DNA of 64,000 bases from Macrocystis pyrifera (Eukaryota > Sar > Phaeophyceae > Laminariales > Laminariaceae), in the NCBI GenBank assembly GCA_031763025.1, contig JASSKH010000044.1, positions 1,984,001-2,048,000 on the forward strand, read 5' to 3'. A program made the position numbers and the translations under genes. A model generated the notes under the pieces. The model saw only the letters and a program-made list of their open reading frames with translations, was not told the origin of the DNA and did not search any database. Positions 29,548 to 41,413 of this stretch are shown here, in pieces; within the stretch, counting starts at the first letter, position 1, and every line of letters begins with the position of its first letter.

Positions 29548-32500
29548 CTGCAGGAAAAAAGGATAGGGTGAGAGCGAGGGAGGGAAGGAGGGGAGGAAGG
29601 GAGAAGGGGGGAGAGAGCAGGAGGATGAGGGGGGGGGGGGGGGGGCGTACTCATTTGTTGCTTGCCTTAGTCATTTGACCATTGACCACGCATCCCTTTC
29701 GAGACGGAGCACCGTTCCTACTCCTTATAGAGACACCTCCAACAATTGGACGCTCATCACGTTGTTTCCATGTATTACATAGAAACTTTTTGCTAATCTT
29801 ATCCCCTTCCTGTTTGACCTCCTGTGGCCACCATCTATCTCCTAAGATAGCGATCGTTTTCTCGCTGCTTTTCATTGTATCAAGAAGGACGGATATAGGA
29901 TGAGTGAGGGAGGAGGAGGAGGAGGGGGGGGGGGGGGGGGGGGGGGGGTGTACTCGATAGGAGAGATGTACTCGATCTCATGCATGGCCGTAGTCGTATG
30001 ACCATAGACCCTCGCATCCCTACAAAGCCGGGACGGAGCATGTCGGGTTTTCACCGACCAGGCAGACATTGCTTGCACCAAGCGTGAAGCGCCGTGAGGT
30101 GTCCGGCGAGTCACATGAAGGGTGAGCTGCATCCTACTAAGAACCGCTTGTGAGACGGACTTGCATATGGATGACACTTCAATGAGTTAGTTTAATTTCC
30201 GGTGTAGCCACTTCCAGAGACAGCAATGGGAGCACTATGTAACTGCCTCTTGGGTGCCTTACCTTGAACACTACGTGATACGACCAATTCCCTTGTGCAG
30301 AGTGTTCTCTACTTCGCACAAATGATCTAACTCGACGACCAGCTGTGGGCGACCGCCAAAAAAAAAAAAAAAAAAAAAAAACGGTACCCTGGATGTCTAG
30401 CTCACGTAGTGAGCGGCATGTTTTACTGTGTCGTTGCCAACCGACGCCAACCCAACGGAAGGGATCAAACTTGAGGGGAGCAGAGAGATAATGAGGGAGA
30501 TTGAATGAGACGGAGACAGAGACTTGCATACCATTTTGGGAGCGCCAAAGAAAAACGCTCGTCTGATATCGTGCAACTTCGGAATGCCGATCAGCCCGGT
30601 CTTCTGACACCGCGCGATTTTAGGAGTTAGGAGCACCGGTAACTTAACCCCTTGAAAACTAAACACCCACGTTTTGGGTACAAACTACGTGGAATTCGAC
30701 AACGTTTTTTTTTTTTTTTTTTCCATCAGTCGAAGGAATAAGGCCTGTCTGACACCGTGCGGTTTCAGCGGCGCCGACAAGAAAGTCTAGTCGGTAATAA
30801 GTTAATTGACCGACCTCGGACACCACGGGGAAAGCGAAGGCTCACGGTTATACGTCCACTCGACGGAGAGGGACGCAAGAGCAAAAAAGTGTGAACCGGT
30901 GGGTGGGTGGGTGGGTGGGTGAATGAACGGCGGAGCGCTCCGACAGAAAAAGCACACTTGCCCTAGAACGAAAAGCAACGAAGGCAACAAAAACAACGAA
31001 CGTAGTCCAGCAATGACTGCACTCTTTCTCCATAACAGGAACAACAAGAAGAACAACACTCAACACCACCACCAACAAAAACAACAACAACAACAACTAC
31101 GAGAGCACCAGCAACATCAACACCAACACCAACAAACAACATAAACAAATCCATAATGGCTTACCTTGAGATCCGGGAGACCCGCCAACATGGTTAAGAT
31201 TTCGCCGGTGATGCCCGTGGGGTACAGGATGAAGAACAGCGAGTAGCGGAGGAAAAAAAGCACATACGGCGAGCTGCCCATCACACCAAGCGCGTAGAAC
31301 AGGTATCTGCGTTTTGAAAAAAAAAAAAAAAAAAAAAAAGTCGCGCGTATTCGCGGGACAGAAAAGGGGGGGACACAAACGAGAAAACACGAAAAACGTT
31401 TTCGCACAAAATAAAAACAAGACATCACGAACAGCCTTTGGTCATGTACTTCTTTTCTCGCACGTATTAGCGGACGCAAAGCGGGACACAAAAAAACCAG
31501 AGCTCACGAAGACATACGTAAATATTTTGTTTCGCGCGTATTAGCGGACAGGATGCCAAGGGGGGCACGATGGAGCAAGAAGAGCCAAGCAAGAGAGCGA
31601 CGACACAAAACGCAACGAGGGTCAGTCGTCAGATAACGCGCAACAATAGCACGGAGTCCGGGGCGTGGCACGATGCGGATGCAGGCGGGTTACAAGCAAC
31701 GGTTACAAGGAACCGCGCGAAATCCGTTGAACGAACAAGCAAAAAACACTGCCCGGGAGGATGGCAACAACGGCGAGGAGAGAGTAGCACAGACGGGGCG
31801 TAGGAACGACGAACAGCGCAAAATATTCATGAAAAAAATGGTTGCACACACGAAATGGCTGTCACTCTCGCTGCGCTGTGTATTTAGTATCTGGTACAGC
31901 AATACCGCACCGACTGCCGTCTCTTGTGCGTTCTGCAAACTACAGTAGTAAACCATTCTTCCGACACACTCACTGACATCCGCTGTCTGTGCGTACAAGG
32001 GGGGGGGGAAAGCCGAACGAACGGTTTCGCCCTGTTCCGAGCGTCATCAATTAGGGGGCATACAGACTGGTCTACTCATCCATAACAGTATTAAAATACT
32101 GCTGTACCAGCAGTTGTATGTACCTGCACCCCGGCAATGATATTGCATCTACTACAAGCACATGCCAGACACAATGGTCATACAATGGATGATGTGCAAA
32201 CTACTACGGTATGGTTGCTGGGATCGAAATTCGAAATAGGGAAAGTGAGAATCGAAAACCGAACTCGGAAGTCGAAAATCCCGAAACCCAACAGATGGAA
32301 GAGTCCCCAAATGGTACAGGACAGCACTATCAATAGTAGATAGACGGAAACGGACGGACTGACACACGCATACAAAATTTCTCCGTTTCTCCGGGAAAAA
32401 AGACAGGCCAGCGCGAAAATAGAGACAATCTGCTCCGGTTTCGCCATCTGTACGCAGGCGCGGGAGAAAGAAGCGGTCACTATTAATCCATCAGGTGTGT

Positions 32501-35500
32501 TCTGTCATGCTTGAGTACGCACGCTTTCCTTCCAGCAGCAGCCTTTCTGATCTCTTTGCGCCAACTGCATTCTGTGTCATTTCAGGATTATTCTTGTTTT
32601 TATTGTCTTCCTTCTCGTTTTCTGCTTCCGCTTGTGTTGATGCGGCGTTCTCGTACCCGGGGGTGCGCTGGCGATTCATTCACTTACTCTTCTACCCATG
32701 AATTTGCGGTCATTTCTTTTGCTTTCGGTATTTGTCGGTTTCAGCCTGTGACCACAGAATCAGTATCTCCCTACTGTAGAACAAACAATCAGGACATTGG
32801 GTGCGTACTGATGAAGCTGGGTAAAAAGGACGATTGAACGTGAAGACAACACGCACAGCGTGTTGGATATCGCATCGAAAGTGATCATGTGTCGAAATAT
32901 CGCATAATCGACAAACTCGTGTCGAGCGTGATTTGCCCTCCATTCTCTGCCCTCCCCCGTGTTTTGCACTGGCATACGTGTTGACACCAGACGAAAGCTT
33001 CTACGCCTCGCAGAAATCGCCGACTCCCACTCCACGACCTAGATTTTTCAGGGCAGATAGAATCCTGATCTACATGATCTATTAATAGCTGACGCCGGGT
33101 GGGAGCCGCAAAATGTGCATGGTTTTGAGAAAACGTTTTTCAGAGTTGGATTTGTGTCGTACAGATAGATCCTGCACATCATTTCAATACGGCAGGTTAG
33201 GATCTAGATGGTCTACTGCAGATGACCTAGATGATGGATGATCTAGATGATAGATGATTTAGGTCACGGTCTGTCCGATGTATGGAAGCTGCGATGTATC
33301 GAATATCAGAATTCGTATCGCATCGATAGAACTATCGAGATATCGTATCGACAGCTCCGTATCGACCTCGATCCTGTAACACCACCAGTCACGCACACAC
33401 ACCATCCCCGGAGCAACCCAAAAGCCACAACCCCTGCGTGTGGCAACATGTCACAGAAGCGCTCGCAAAGGCACGCGGAGGATCCTCATCCGTATCCTCA
33501 CCCTCGTCCGCATCATGATGGCTACTCTGACGGGAAAAAACGAAAACAGTGCTGAGACCTGCACCCGCTCTGGCGGCCGTCGGCAGTGGGGCGGTGATGC
33601 TGTTGCTAATTTCACACCAACTTTAGTGTGTTGTGTTCTTCACACTAAACCGTTATTTCTGCCCGTCGACATCCAGCACAACCAGTGTCCGTGCCGATTC
33701 TTCAATACTGTCCTAGAGAGATACACCGCAGTAGTACCTCATCGCCACACAGCATAGCCTAGTCAGTGCTGACGAGACAGGCTGTAATAATTATTCGTAG
33801 TGGAGGATCAAAGCAACCCAAGGAGAAACGATATAGATCAACAAAAAAAGACAAAATACTGAAACTGCATAAAATCGCACACAACCAACCAAACTAAGAA
33901 CGGTTGCAGAAAAATCACATGGTTGATGGCATGCCTCCCCGAGCCACCGGACGACTGACCCTGTGGCGCTGCTTCTAACTTTGAAACCCCTACGAGTATC
34001 CTACCTGGAATGCATTAACAGTTAAAAAATGACACCAGGTACAATGTACATACCATTGATATTTCCTATAACGAAAAAATACATCACCCATGATATCATA
34101 CCAGTTACGTGTTACATAAATTACCGTGCATATGACATGGCACCTGTGATTGTTGACGGTGCTGAAGCTGAATATAACCTGGTCCCTGGACGTTTTTTAA
34201 AAGAAACACAAACTATAATAGTCAACCACGTACATACTGCTGTATGCACGGAACAAAAATTATCAACGAGAAAAACGAGTGGTGGCTGGGCTTTCGTCTG
34301 TTCGTACATTCCGGTAGCGGACCACGTATGCGATACTCCAGATATATGCACCGTACTTGACACGTACACGAGCGGTAAAACAATGAGCAACATCAGGAGG
34401 GAGAGGAGGAGGAAGAGGAGAGCAAGAGCAAGAGAACGAGCAAGCACACGCACACGAGCAAGAGTAGGAGCACAAGCACGCAGAACGAGCGCGCAGCACT
34501 ACATCCTACTCACGCGGTACGCGAGCTGTCAAACAGTCAACAGGGGGAGGAGGAGGAGGAGTACCACACCACACCTTACTCCCGCGGTGAAACAATGAGC
34601 AGGGGGAGGAGGAAGGGGAGGAGGCGGGGGAGCAAGAGCACGAGCACGAGGAAGAGCGCGAGCAAGAGCCAAGAGTACTAGCCCGAGCCCGAGCAAGAGC
34701 ACAAACAAGCATACAAGCACCCGGACGCAGCACCGCACCTTACTCGTACGGTACTCGAGATGTGAAACATTCAGCAGGGGGTGGAGGAGGATCACGAAGA
34801 GCACGAGCAAGGGGACTATTAACATTGCGGGGAGCCACAGTAAATAGGATCAAATATTGTTCTTACGGGGGACCATAGTTAATGGGACCAAATATTGTTG
34901 GTAAAAAAATGTAAATATATAGGTTTTTATGTATACCATAGGTCCTATTAACTATGGACCCCGTAGTATTACGGGGGACCATAATAAATAGGACCAAATA
35001 CTGTTAGCAAAAATGGGTAAATATATAGGTTTTTATGTACACCATAGGTCCTATTAACTATGGACCCCCGTCATAGTAAAAATAGGGAAATCGATAGGTT
35101 TTTGTGTGTACCGTAGGTTCTATTTACTACAGGTCCTCCGTAATAGTACGAGCACTTGAGAAAGCAAGAGAACACACGCACGAGCACGAGCACGAACACG
35201 AGCATGAACACGAGCACCCTGGGGATCTCGACAGACGCCCAGCCTGCGATGCCTAACGCGAGGTGCAACAAGCCAGCGTGACACACTATTAATACTGGTA
35301 TTATACAATCAACATACACATACGTGTATCAGGTATCAGACGAAGTGCCAAACATAATACGCTGTTCTACATGTAGTTTTGCTTTTCGCCGTTTTTTGTG
35401 GGAAACCAAACAAGGACCCCCTACGTAAACTCGTACAGCTACTGCTGCTGTACCGGAAAGTCTCTTCAGTTTGATACAATATCTGGTGTATACATGCGTT

Positions 35501-38500
35501 TGGGGCGCGATGGTGAAAGCTACTGTTACGGGGGACCATAGTAAATAGGACCGAGTATTGTTAATAAAAATAGGGAAATATATAGGTTTTTGGGTGTAGC
35601 GTAGGTCCTATTTACTATGGCCCCCCGTTACTATGGTCTCCCGTAATAGTATTAAAAACACGAGGTACTAATGTTTGTACCAGTACATGAGAAGAGCCGG
35701 AAGGGCAGGAGGCTCACCGTGGAATTTCGACACACGCCCAGCTCGCGATACACAACGTGGATCCGATCTGTGCCTGGGTAGACGGCACGGCCCACAGGAA
35801 GCCCCACACCAGGGCGATCCTAGAAGCCACCTGCATCAGCGTTGTCAGCCATGGGGAGCGCACGACTCCTAGGAGCGCGTGTACCACCTGCGGTCACGCC
35901 AGACAGGGGAGAGAGTGAGCGAAAACTTCCACCACTACATTCTCCGGGGTTTCAAAGGGAAGCTATGACAAAACCCCCCCCGACGGCTATCGAATCGGCA
36001 CACACGAAGGTCAACGTCGGGGTCAAGGCTACGCTCAAGGTCAAGGGCATGGTTAAGGGTAAGGTCAAGCTAAATTTCAAGGTCAAGGCCAGGGTCAAGT
36101 TCAGCGCCTAAGCTAGCGTTGCGGTCAAGGTCACGGATGGGGTCAAGGACGAGAGTATGCTACTGTTGCCGTTAAGGTCAAGGCTAAGGTCAAGGTCAAG
36201 GTGTTAATGTCGAGGTCAAGGCCAAATTCAATTTCAACGTCAAAGGCTAATATAGCCGTCAAGCTCGAGGCTAAGGTCAAGGGCAAGGTCAAGGGTACTC
36301 TACTGTTGTGGTTAAGGTCGGGGCTAAGGTCAAAGGCAAGGTCAAGATCCAGGTCAATTTCAAGGTCGAAGGCTAAGGTTACGGTCAAGGCCATGGCCAA
36401 TGTCAAGGGTATTCTACTGTTGCGGTTGGGGTCAAGGGTACCGACAAGGTCAGGACAGGGTCAAGGTCAAGGCCTAGGGCACGGTCCATGACAGCGTGAA
36501 CGTCGTGGTCGTAAGCGTTGAGGGTGAAATTCGCTTCTACTACAGCACTGAAAAAGTGGTCCCCACTCTAATTCCAAGTAGTTTATCCCCCAAGCCATGG
36601 GTGAACTTCCAAAGGGGATAAGCGAAGTTTAACCCTTGTGCTCAAAACAGTGCAACCTTTATTCCAGTCAAATTTCAAGTAGCTTGAACCGAAAACGGGG
36701 ATGCAGCTGGGTATCAACAACGTCGGAAAAATGAAGGATCGCTTGGTTGTTAAATCAATACAACTACGAGAAGGTTCTGTATAGTTGGCACGAGCACGTC
36801 GCAGGTCGTACATGAGGGTCTTGTGGGCATAACCCATTTTGAGAACAAAGCTATTGCGAGTTGCGACCACAAATATTTTTATTAATTATTGGAAAGCCTC
36901 GAGTTCGCGTGAAATACGCTATCAGTCTTACCTGAAATGCAAGGTAATTTTTTTCAGCTCATGTTACTGCTGTCTACACGTCCCTTATATATCGTATCAC
37001 ACTATCACATCGGGTGATAAGACAACACACCCCCTGAGACGAATTTTAGACCCTGTTTCCTCTAAAACACGGGGGGCACACACGACGAAAATGGTGGCGT
37101 TGCAAAGGTTTCGTCGAGAAGGTTGCATAGACGCATCGCTCGGCGTACTCAGTACGCCCTCCCCGTTCTCGAGAAATTCAGCTTTTTGAAAATCGTCCGG
37201 GGGGGGGGGGGGGGGGGGGGGGGTGTTATATATTATCACCCGGTGTGATACGGTATTTACGATCAGGCTGGTAATCGATTTCCACCTCAACGGCACACTA
37301 CATGATGAACGAGGTCTGACCATCTGCGCAATGTGGGCGCACAGCAGAACGACTACCATCAGGTCCGGTTCTGCACATACCGTCCAACACCTCTTGGTTG
37401 CAGCTACGTAATTTCCATCGGATATGGTCTTGCATCACCTCTGTATCACCTATTTTCGTAGGGCTGTGACATGGCTGAACTTCTCGGCTATTGATGGTTA
37501 GTGCTAGGGTGTGGCGGACAGAGTAAGCCAACTATTAATATTAATAACTGATAAGTACCATGGTATATTTTTCTGGCACTTAATACAGGGGAACATACCA
37601 ATCTGTCCCTAGACATAGGAACCGTTTGTATACTAATACTGAATGAAGATCATCCTTATATCTAGATACAGAGTGGTGGTATTCAGAACCAATTACGGCG
37701 TCTAATCGTTGAGGGAAGACTGTTTTTTGGGTCCATCGTTGGGTTGGTGTGATTACCACCACTCTGTCCCATTATATAAGCACCGCTTTTACACTGGTTA
37801 TTAAAGCAAACTTTTCTTATATTCAGGGGTTGCAGGTTTTACTATTACGGGCGACCATAGTTAACAGGACCCACGGTGCACACAAAAACACCCATATATT
37901 TCCATATTTTTACCAACAATATTTGGTCCTATTTACTGCGGCCCCCCACGACACTGTATGCAGTACTATGTAGTTCAATGCCCCCCACTACCATCACTGG
38001 AAACAAAAAACACAATATGAGCCACAATATCTCGCCAGTCACGCACGCACAAACAAGCACGCAGAACTCCGATTTTTTTCCGCGCAAGCAAAAAAATTGC
38101 AATGCTTAAGCCAACTATTAATATTAATACTTAACTAACAACCACTCTTGCGCGACTTACAGTCAGCCAGCTCACAACTCGTCCCTTTAGACTATCCCAG
38201 CAGCGCTTCTTTTTCGTGCGGCCAATGCTTCTTTCTAACAGTCACATCTCGTTGTCGCCATTTTCTCCCTCTGGAGTGCAAGGACAAGGTTTGAGTAACC
38301 GCTTTGGGGGAGAAACTACTTGGAACTAGAGAAAAATGTAAGCCTCGTATTCGTGTACAGCACAGTGCAGCAGTGAAGGGGGCTGGAGAAGGTTAATCCG
38401 TTTAGGACTGCACTCCCGCTGGGGGCACAAATCCCCTGAAATTGTAGTCAAATATTTGTTTCCGTAGAGTGCACCACTAAAAGGGTTTAGGGCAAAAGGT

Positions 38501-41413
38501 TAAAGACACCGTAACGCGAATCCTTCGGGAACTCCAAAGGGATAGAAGTGACGAAACCGAAAACGACGATTACACCACGGGGTCACACGAAGAAGCTGAG
38601 GGGGCTGCTGGGAAAGAGGGGACGGGGGATGTGTCCGAAGTGCAGCCACCATAAGGAGGTGTGCACTTGTGTTGCATTGCCCACAAAATGTTATTTTAGG
38701 TGCAATAAAAAAATGCGAATACTATTGAAACCGGGGTTTGGCAGAGATCAGTTCCACAGAGGGTCTCTAGAGGCACTCTTCACGGTCACCGTGCTGCCCA
38801 CTGAAGGCCCCAAATGGCACAGGACGCTCAGAGGAACTCAATCAAGTCATGATAGAGCCTGCTATATGGTTGGTTGGCGCTTGGCCGTCCTAGGCTTGGA
38901 TAAATTCGGTTCATCGCAGCTTCAACGGCAGCTTCGGTCGAGGCAATTAGGCCGCCCGATTAGGCCATTTTCACGGTCGAGGTCCGACTCGAAGACCTTG
39001 TCGAAATTGCCCAGATTTCCGTGTGTGTGCTCGCATACAGCCAGTCATGTCATTTCCGCCTTGCGAAATTATGGATCGAACCTCCAGCTGCCACGGTCGA
39101 CATGAGAATGGTGCCTAAAAAATCACCAAAAACATGCACAAAACGGCCATCCTGCTCTCGCTTGTGCCGACAGTCGAAACACGCTTAAGAACTCCGTTTT
39201 CCGTCCCGATGCATATGCAGACTCGTGGTACGTGCTGGCCTTGCTAATACAGCAGCTATTGTATCCTTGGGAAGAGCAGCGGCAGAGCGACGGAGCATGT
39301 TCTAGGCTTCTGCTGCCGGGCTTAGACCTACCCAAATATCATATTAAAAAAAAACGTTACTAAAAAATTACAAAGGAAACTGGTCCGTACGACTTTGATA
39401 CGAGCATATTTTTTTCTACAGCAGCCAAAAATATACTTGACTTCAGTACAAGAAAATCAAATTCAAACGCCTGGAACAATATTTTATGCCCATTTTCAAA
39501 CTTTAGCGACGAGGTCCGACTGGAAGCAGGGCATATTTGATTGTACAATTGGCCAAATGAGTTTTTTTTGCGGGCAATGCAACACAGGTGAGGTGTGAGG
39601 CAAGCGCGCAATATCACGATATGTTGTACGCTTCCAAGCGTATCTTGCACGAAGTGTGCCGGGTATAGCAGATTGGTAAGACCGCTACTGCTCGTCGATT
39701 TTCATCGTATGTAGCTGTCTTGCGCTGTCGCGGTTTTCGCTCATCAATTTTTTATGCAAGAAAAAGTCCCTACGAGCATGCACTCGGTGAGATTTGAACC
39801 CACGAAATTGATCTTGATAGGCACGCGGACCAAGCCACCGGGGACGCCGTGAGTATACGTGGTACCAAACAAGTCCTCTACGCAACGACGGCACTTTAGG
39901 CTCGTGACTCGTGAGCATACATATCTGGTATGTATCTCTGTAGGATGAAGAATCGGCACGGACACTGGATTGCTGGATGTCGACGGGTAGAAACAACGGT
40001 TTAACGTAAAGAACACATACGGGTGAACCTGGTATAGCACGATGGCTGGTGCTGTACTATAAACAACATAGTGTTGTCTTCACTTTGAGTAGGAATTCGC
40101 GCCGCAGGATATTTGTAACTGTCGGCAACTTGTGTGTGTGTTGATTGATGGACGGCGCACGGCGTACGTCGGACGATTCAGGCACAACTCGATGGGGGTC
40201 CCTGCTGCAAACTACTGCTTCCGTGCGCAGATTGGTTATGCATTATCTGTCACGTGTCACACGGGAGAACACCATCTCGTGCACTACATATACCGGTATA
40301 CCTGATATGTTAAGTGATTGTAACACACAGCGGTTGGAATAAGTTGTAAATGCCGGTACATACCGCTAACTACCGGCTGGCTGCTGTACCAGTCAGTGTG
40401 ATCAACTGTAGTGGGCCACAGGTCACGGTGTACGGTGTACCGAAACTCCGAAAGCAGCGCTAAAACTCCACCCCCTGCTGTCGTTCGAGAAAGCAGGGAA
40501 GAAAAGTGATCGCTCTCGGTTAGGTGGGGGGGGGGAAGGGGCGAAGGTGCTCGCTGAACACTGAACACTGAACACAGGGGGCGGGTTTGGTGGCCAAACC
40601 GTCACCAGCGACAGCAGCAGTAGTGTATCGCATATGTATACCGGTTCTACGAGTACAGCAGTAGGATGTATACAGGTACCAGGTAAATATATGATACCAA
40701 ACGTTCAGAAGAGATGTCTTGCGCTTCATTTGGGACGGCGAGGTTTAAAACGTTCTTGCTTACGATTGCTGTTGCCGCCGACGCTGCGGCTGCTTTTTTT
40801 GTCGCTCTGCTGCCGCCGCTGCTGTTGCTGAGCTTGATTTGTTTGGTCATAATACATTCAAGTGCATTTTTGGCATCTATAAATAGACCGGTTGTACGGT
40901 TGTACGGCCAGTAAGTAGCAGTACTGCTGTGTACTCGCATCAGTACCGCTTGTATACACCTCGTGTACCAAGGCTTACCTGGTACCTGGTATTTGGTACC
41001 TGGTTCAGCAGCACGGAGACTTGCTTGGTCTGCTGAATGTCTACAAGTAGAAGAATATACAGCAATAGAAGGTACCGCCGTACATTCCATCATGCATAAA
41101 AGAGCTTCGCCGCTCGTATATACGACAACATAGGGGAGGGAACCGCGACGGATGCTTTCGACGAGACTTCGTACAACGCACACCACAACTGGCAAACGGT
41201 GCATACCCAGCAAACGGGCCACGGCAAGCGACCCACCTCCATGAGAGCTGCAGTCTGCACGGCCTGCAACACTTGCTCCACCTCGGAGTAAAGCACCTGA
41301 GGCTCATTCCTCCCTTCCATTACGTGTCGAATGCACGCAAAGAGCACAACGCCCCACCCAGAAGCGCACGCGACATTGTACACCACGAGGTACCCGTCCT
41401 TCAAGTAAGGCAT
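29377..41413 (-). CDS. HACD: Very-long-chain (3R)-3-hydroxyacyl-CoA dehydratase, five exons
   Basis: Joining 41413-41237, 35887-35718, 31306-31165, 30603-30532 and 29547-29377 gives 243 residues plus TGA, normal for PHS1/PAS2/HACD proteins. Family knowledge: an ER multi-pass membrane enzyme that dehydrates 3-hydroxyacyl-CoA to trans-2-enoyl-CoA in very-long-chain fatty acid elongation. Visible support: YLVVYNVACASGW in the first membrane segment, QTAALMEVVHALLGVVRSP, and YPTGITGE with the catalytic pair Tyr144 and Glu151 seven apart, as in yeast Phs1. The C-terminus KKAA fits a dilysine ER-retrieval signal. All four introns are GT-AG and in frame. The start is taken at 41413. An alternative extra first exon (41559-41587, MKMACLQRK) would add ten residues. 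Confidence 0.95.
29640..29712 (-). repeat. Poly(C)-tailed repeat variant, HACD intron 4
   Basis: G run then GTACTCATTTGTTGCTTGCC and TCATTTGACCATTGACCACG, the same variant as at 10743-10862. Confidence 0.75.
29920..30222 (-). repeat. Poly(C)-tailed repeat family, full-length copy, HACD intron 4
   Basis: G run (about 29922-29948), GTACTCGATAGGAGAGATGT, full body to GGTGTAGCCACTTCCAGAGA. Closely matches the copy at 18010-18290, which has lost its homopolymer. This is the rightmost member seen in the window. Confidence 0.85.
30532..30603 (-). CDS. HACD: HACD exon 4 (residues 164-187)
   Basis: KTGLIGIPKLHDIRRAFFFG, matching the family's KKTG loop. Acceptor GGTGTCAG, donor GTATGC, phase 0. Confidence 0.88.
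31165..31306 (-). CDS. HACD: HACD exon 3 (residues 117-163), active site
   Basis: YLFYALGVMG and LFFILYPTGITGEILT with Tyr144 and Glu151. Acceptor AACGCAG, donor GTAAGC, phase 0. Confidence 0.95.
32735..32860 (+). mobile_element. LINE 3'-end fragment, diverged
   Basis: CCTGTGACCACAGAATCAGT, GGTAAAAAGGACGATTGAAC and GTGAAGACAACACGC, recognisable but diverged. Confidence 0.6.
33040..33260 (+). repeat. GATCTAGAT-rich repeat family, copy 3
   Basis: CTGATCTACATGATC, GGGTGGGAGCCGCAAAAT and a TAGATGATCTAGATGA end, homologous to 4985-5250. Carries a TATTAATA scar at 33080-33087. Confidence 0.65.
33640..33770 (-). mobile_element. LINE 3'-end fragment
   Basis: CCGTCGACATCCAGCACAAC, TGTCCGTGCCGATTCTTCAA, then ACTGT inserted relative to other copies before CCTAGAGAGATACA. 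Confidence 0.75.
34826..35145. mobile_element. Cluster of TTACGGGGG MITEs (two full, two partial), HACD intron 2
   Basis: Partial copy to about 34861, full copies at about 34863-34976 and 34979-35073, and a partial copy to 35145, joined end to end through TA or GTA junctions. Confidence 0.85.
35221..35270 (-). pseudogene. Degenerate partial duplicate of the 3' end of HACD exon 2
   Basis: The minus strand reads GIAGWASVEIPR, against CIASWACVEIPR at the end of exon 2, with roughly 30 of 38 bases matching. The donor-side bases differ (CCCAGGGTGC versus CCACGGTGAG). It lies about 450 bp beyond the real donor, between MITEs. Probably a dead duplicate; alternative-exon use is not excluded. Confidence 0.5.
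35526..35645. mobile_element. TTACGGGGG MITE with duplicated right end
   Basis: Starts TTACGGGGGACC. The right end CCCCCCGTTA is followed by a second CTATGGTCTCCCGTAA. Confidence 0.8.
35718..35887 (-). CDS. HACD: HACD exon 2 (residues 60-116)
   Basis: VVHALLGVVRSPWLTTLMQV, ALVWGFLWAVPSTQ and SWACVEIPR. Acceptor ACCGCAG, donor GTGAGC, phase 2. Confidence 0.95.
36005..36485. repeat. GGTCAA hexamer minisatellite with higher-order period, HACD intron 1
   Basis: Dense GGTCAAGG/GGCTAAGG units. A CTACTGTTG marker recurs at about 36160, 36299 and 36413, giving a loose higher-order period of 115-140 bp. Confidence 0.75.
36990..37245. repeat. Element bounded by TATCACA inverted repeats
   Basis: Left TATCACATCGGGTGATAA and right TTATCACCCGGTGTGATA are near-perfect inverted copies about 210 bp apart. 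The inside matches 26540-26690 and includes a 23-base G run at 37199-37222. Confidence 0.5.
37845..37950. mobile_element. TTACGGGGG MITE, diverged, HACD intron 1
   Basis: TTACGGGCGACCATAGTTAA to GCGGCCCCCCACG. TA on the left; the right end is mutated. Confidence 0.75.
38545..39105 (+). other. Open frame with a Cys cluster, antisense in HACD intron 1
   Basis: 187 codons open from just after a TAG, with no ATG until residue 28. The early part reads KKLRGLLGKRGRGMCPKC and SHHKEVCTC, giving Cys-X2-Cys-X6-Cys-X-Cys, which could bind zinc. The rest has no recognisable domain. It may be a mobile-element fragment or chance. Confidence 0.2.
39686..39849 (-). mobile_element. tRNA-derived SINE, copy 2, 3'-truncated
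   Basis: Minus-strand copy keeping the tRNA-like head (ACCCACGAAATTGATCTTGA on the plus strand) and part of the body to CTGCTCGTCGATTTTCATCG. Confidence 0.75.
39930..40022 (+). mobile_element. LINE 3'-end fragment
   Basis: GTATCTCTGTAGGATGAAG, ATCGGCACGGACACTGG, GGATGTCGACGGGTAGAAAC, with an ACACATACG end. Confidence 0.7.
41237..41413 (-). CDS. HACD: HACD exon 1 (residues 1-59)
   Basis: ATG at 41413. Encodes MPYLKDGYLVVYNVACASGW through EVEQVLQAVQTAALME. Donor GTGGGT, phase 0. A good acceptor (CGGACAG) sits one base before the ATG, which is why an upstream coding exon is possible. Confidence 0.88.

Larger units (their letters stand above)
31307..35717. other. HACD intron 2
   Basis: 4.4 kb. 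Contents listed separately: LINE 3' ends (32735, 33640), the GATCTAGAT repeat (33040), a MITE cluster (34826-35145), a MITE (35526) and a partial exon duplication (35221). Elsewhere there are A-rich tracts and a GAGCAAGAGCACGAG-rich stretch at 34390-34800. Confidence 0.75.
35888..41236. other. HACD intron 1
   Basis: 5.3 kb. Holds the GGTCAA minisatellite, repeat 36990-37245, a MITE (37845), an antisense ORF (38548), a SINE fragment (39686) and a LINE tail (39930). From 40030 to 41236 I see only short ACCAGGTA/ACCTGGTA and CAGCAG motifs. Confidence 0.75.
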
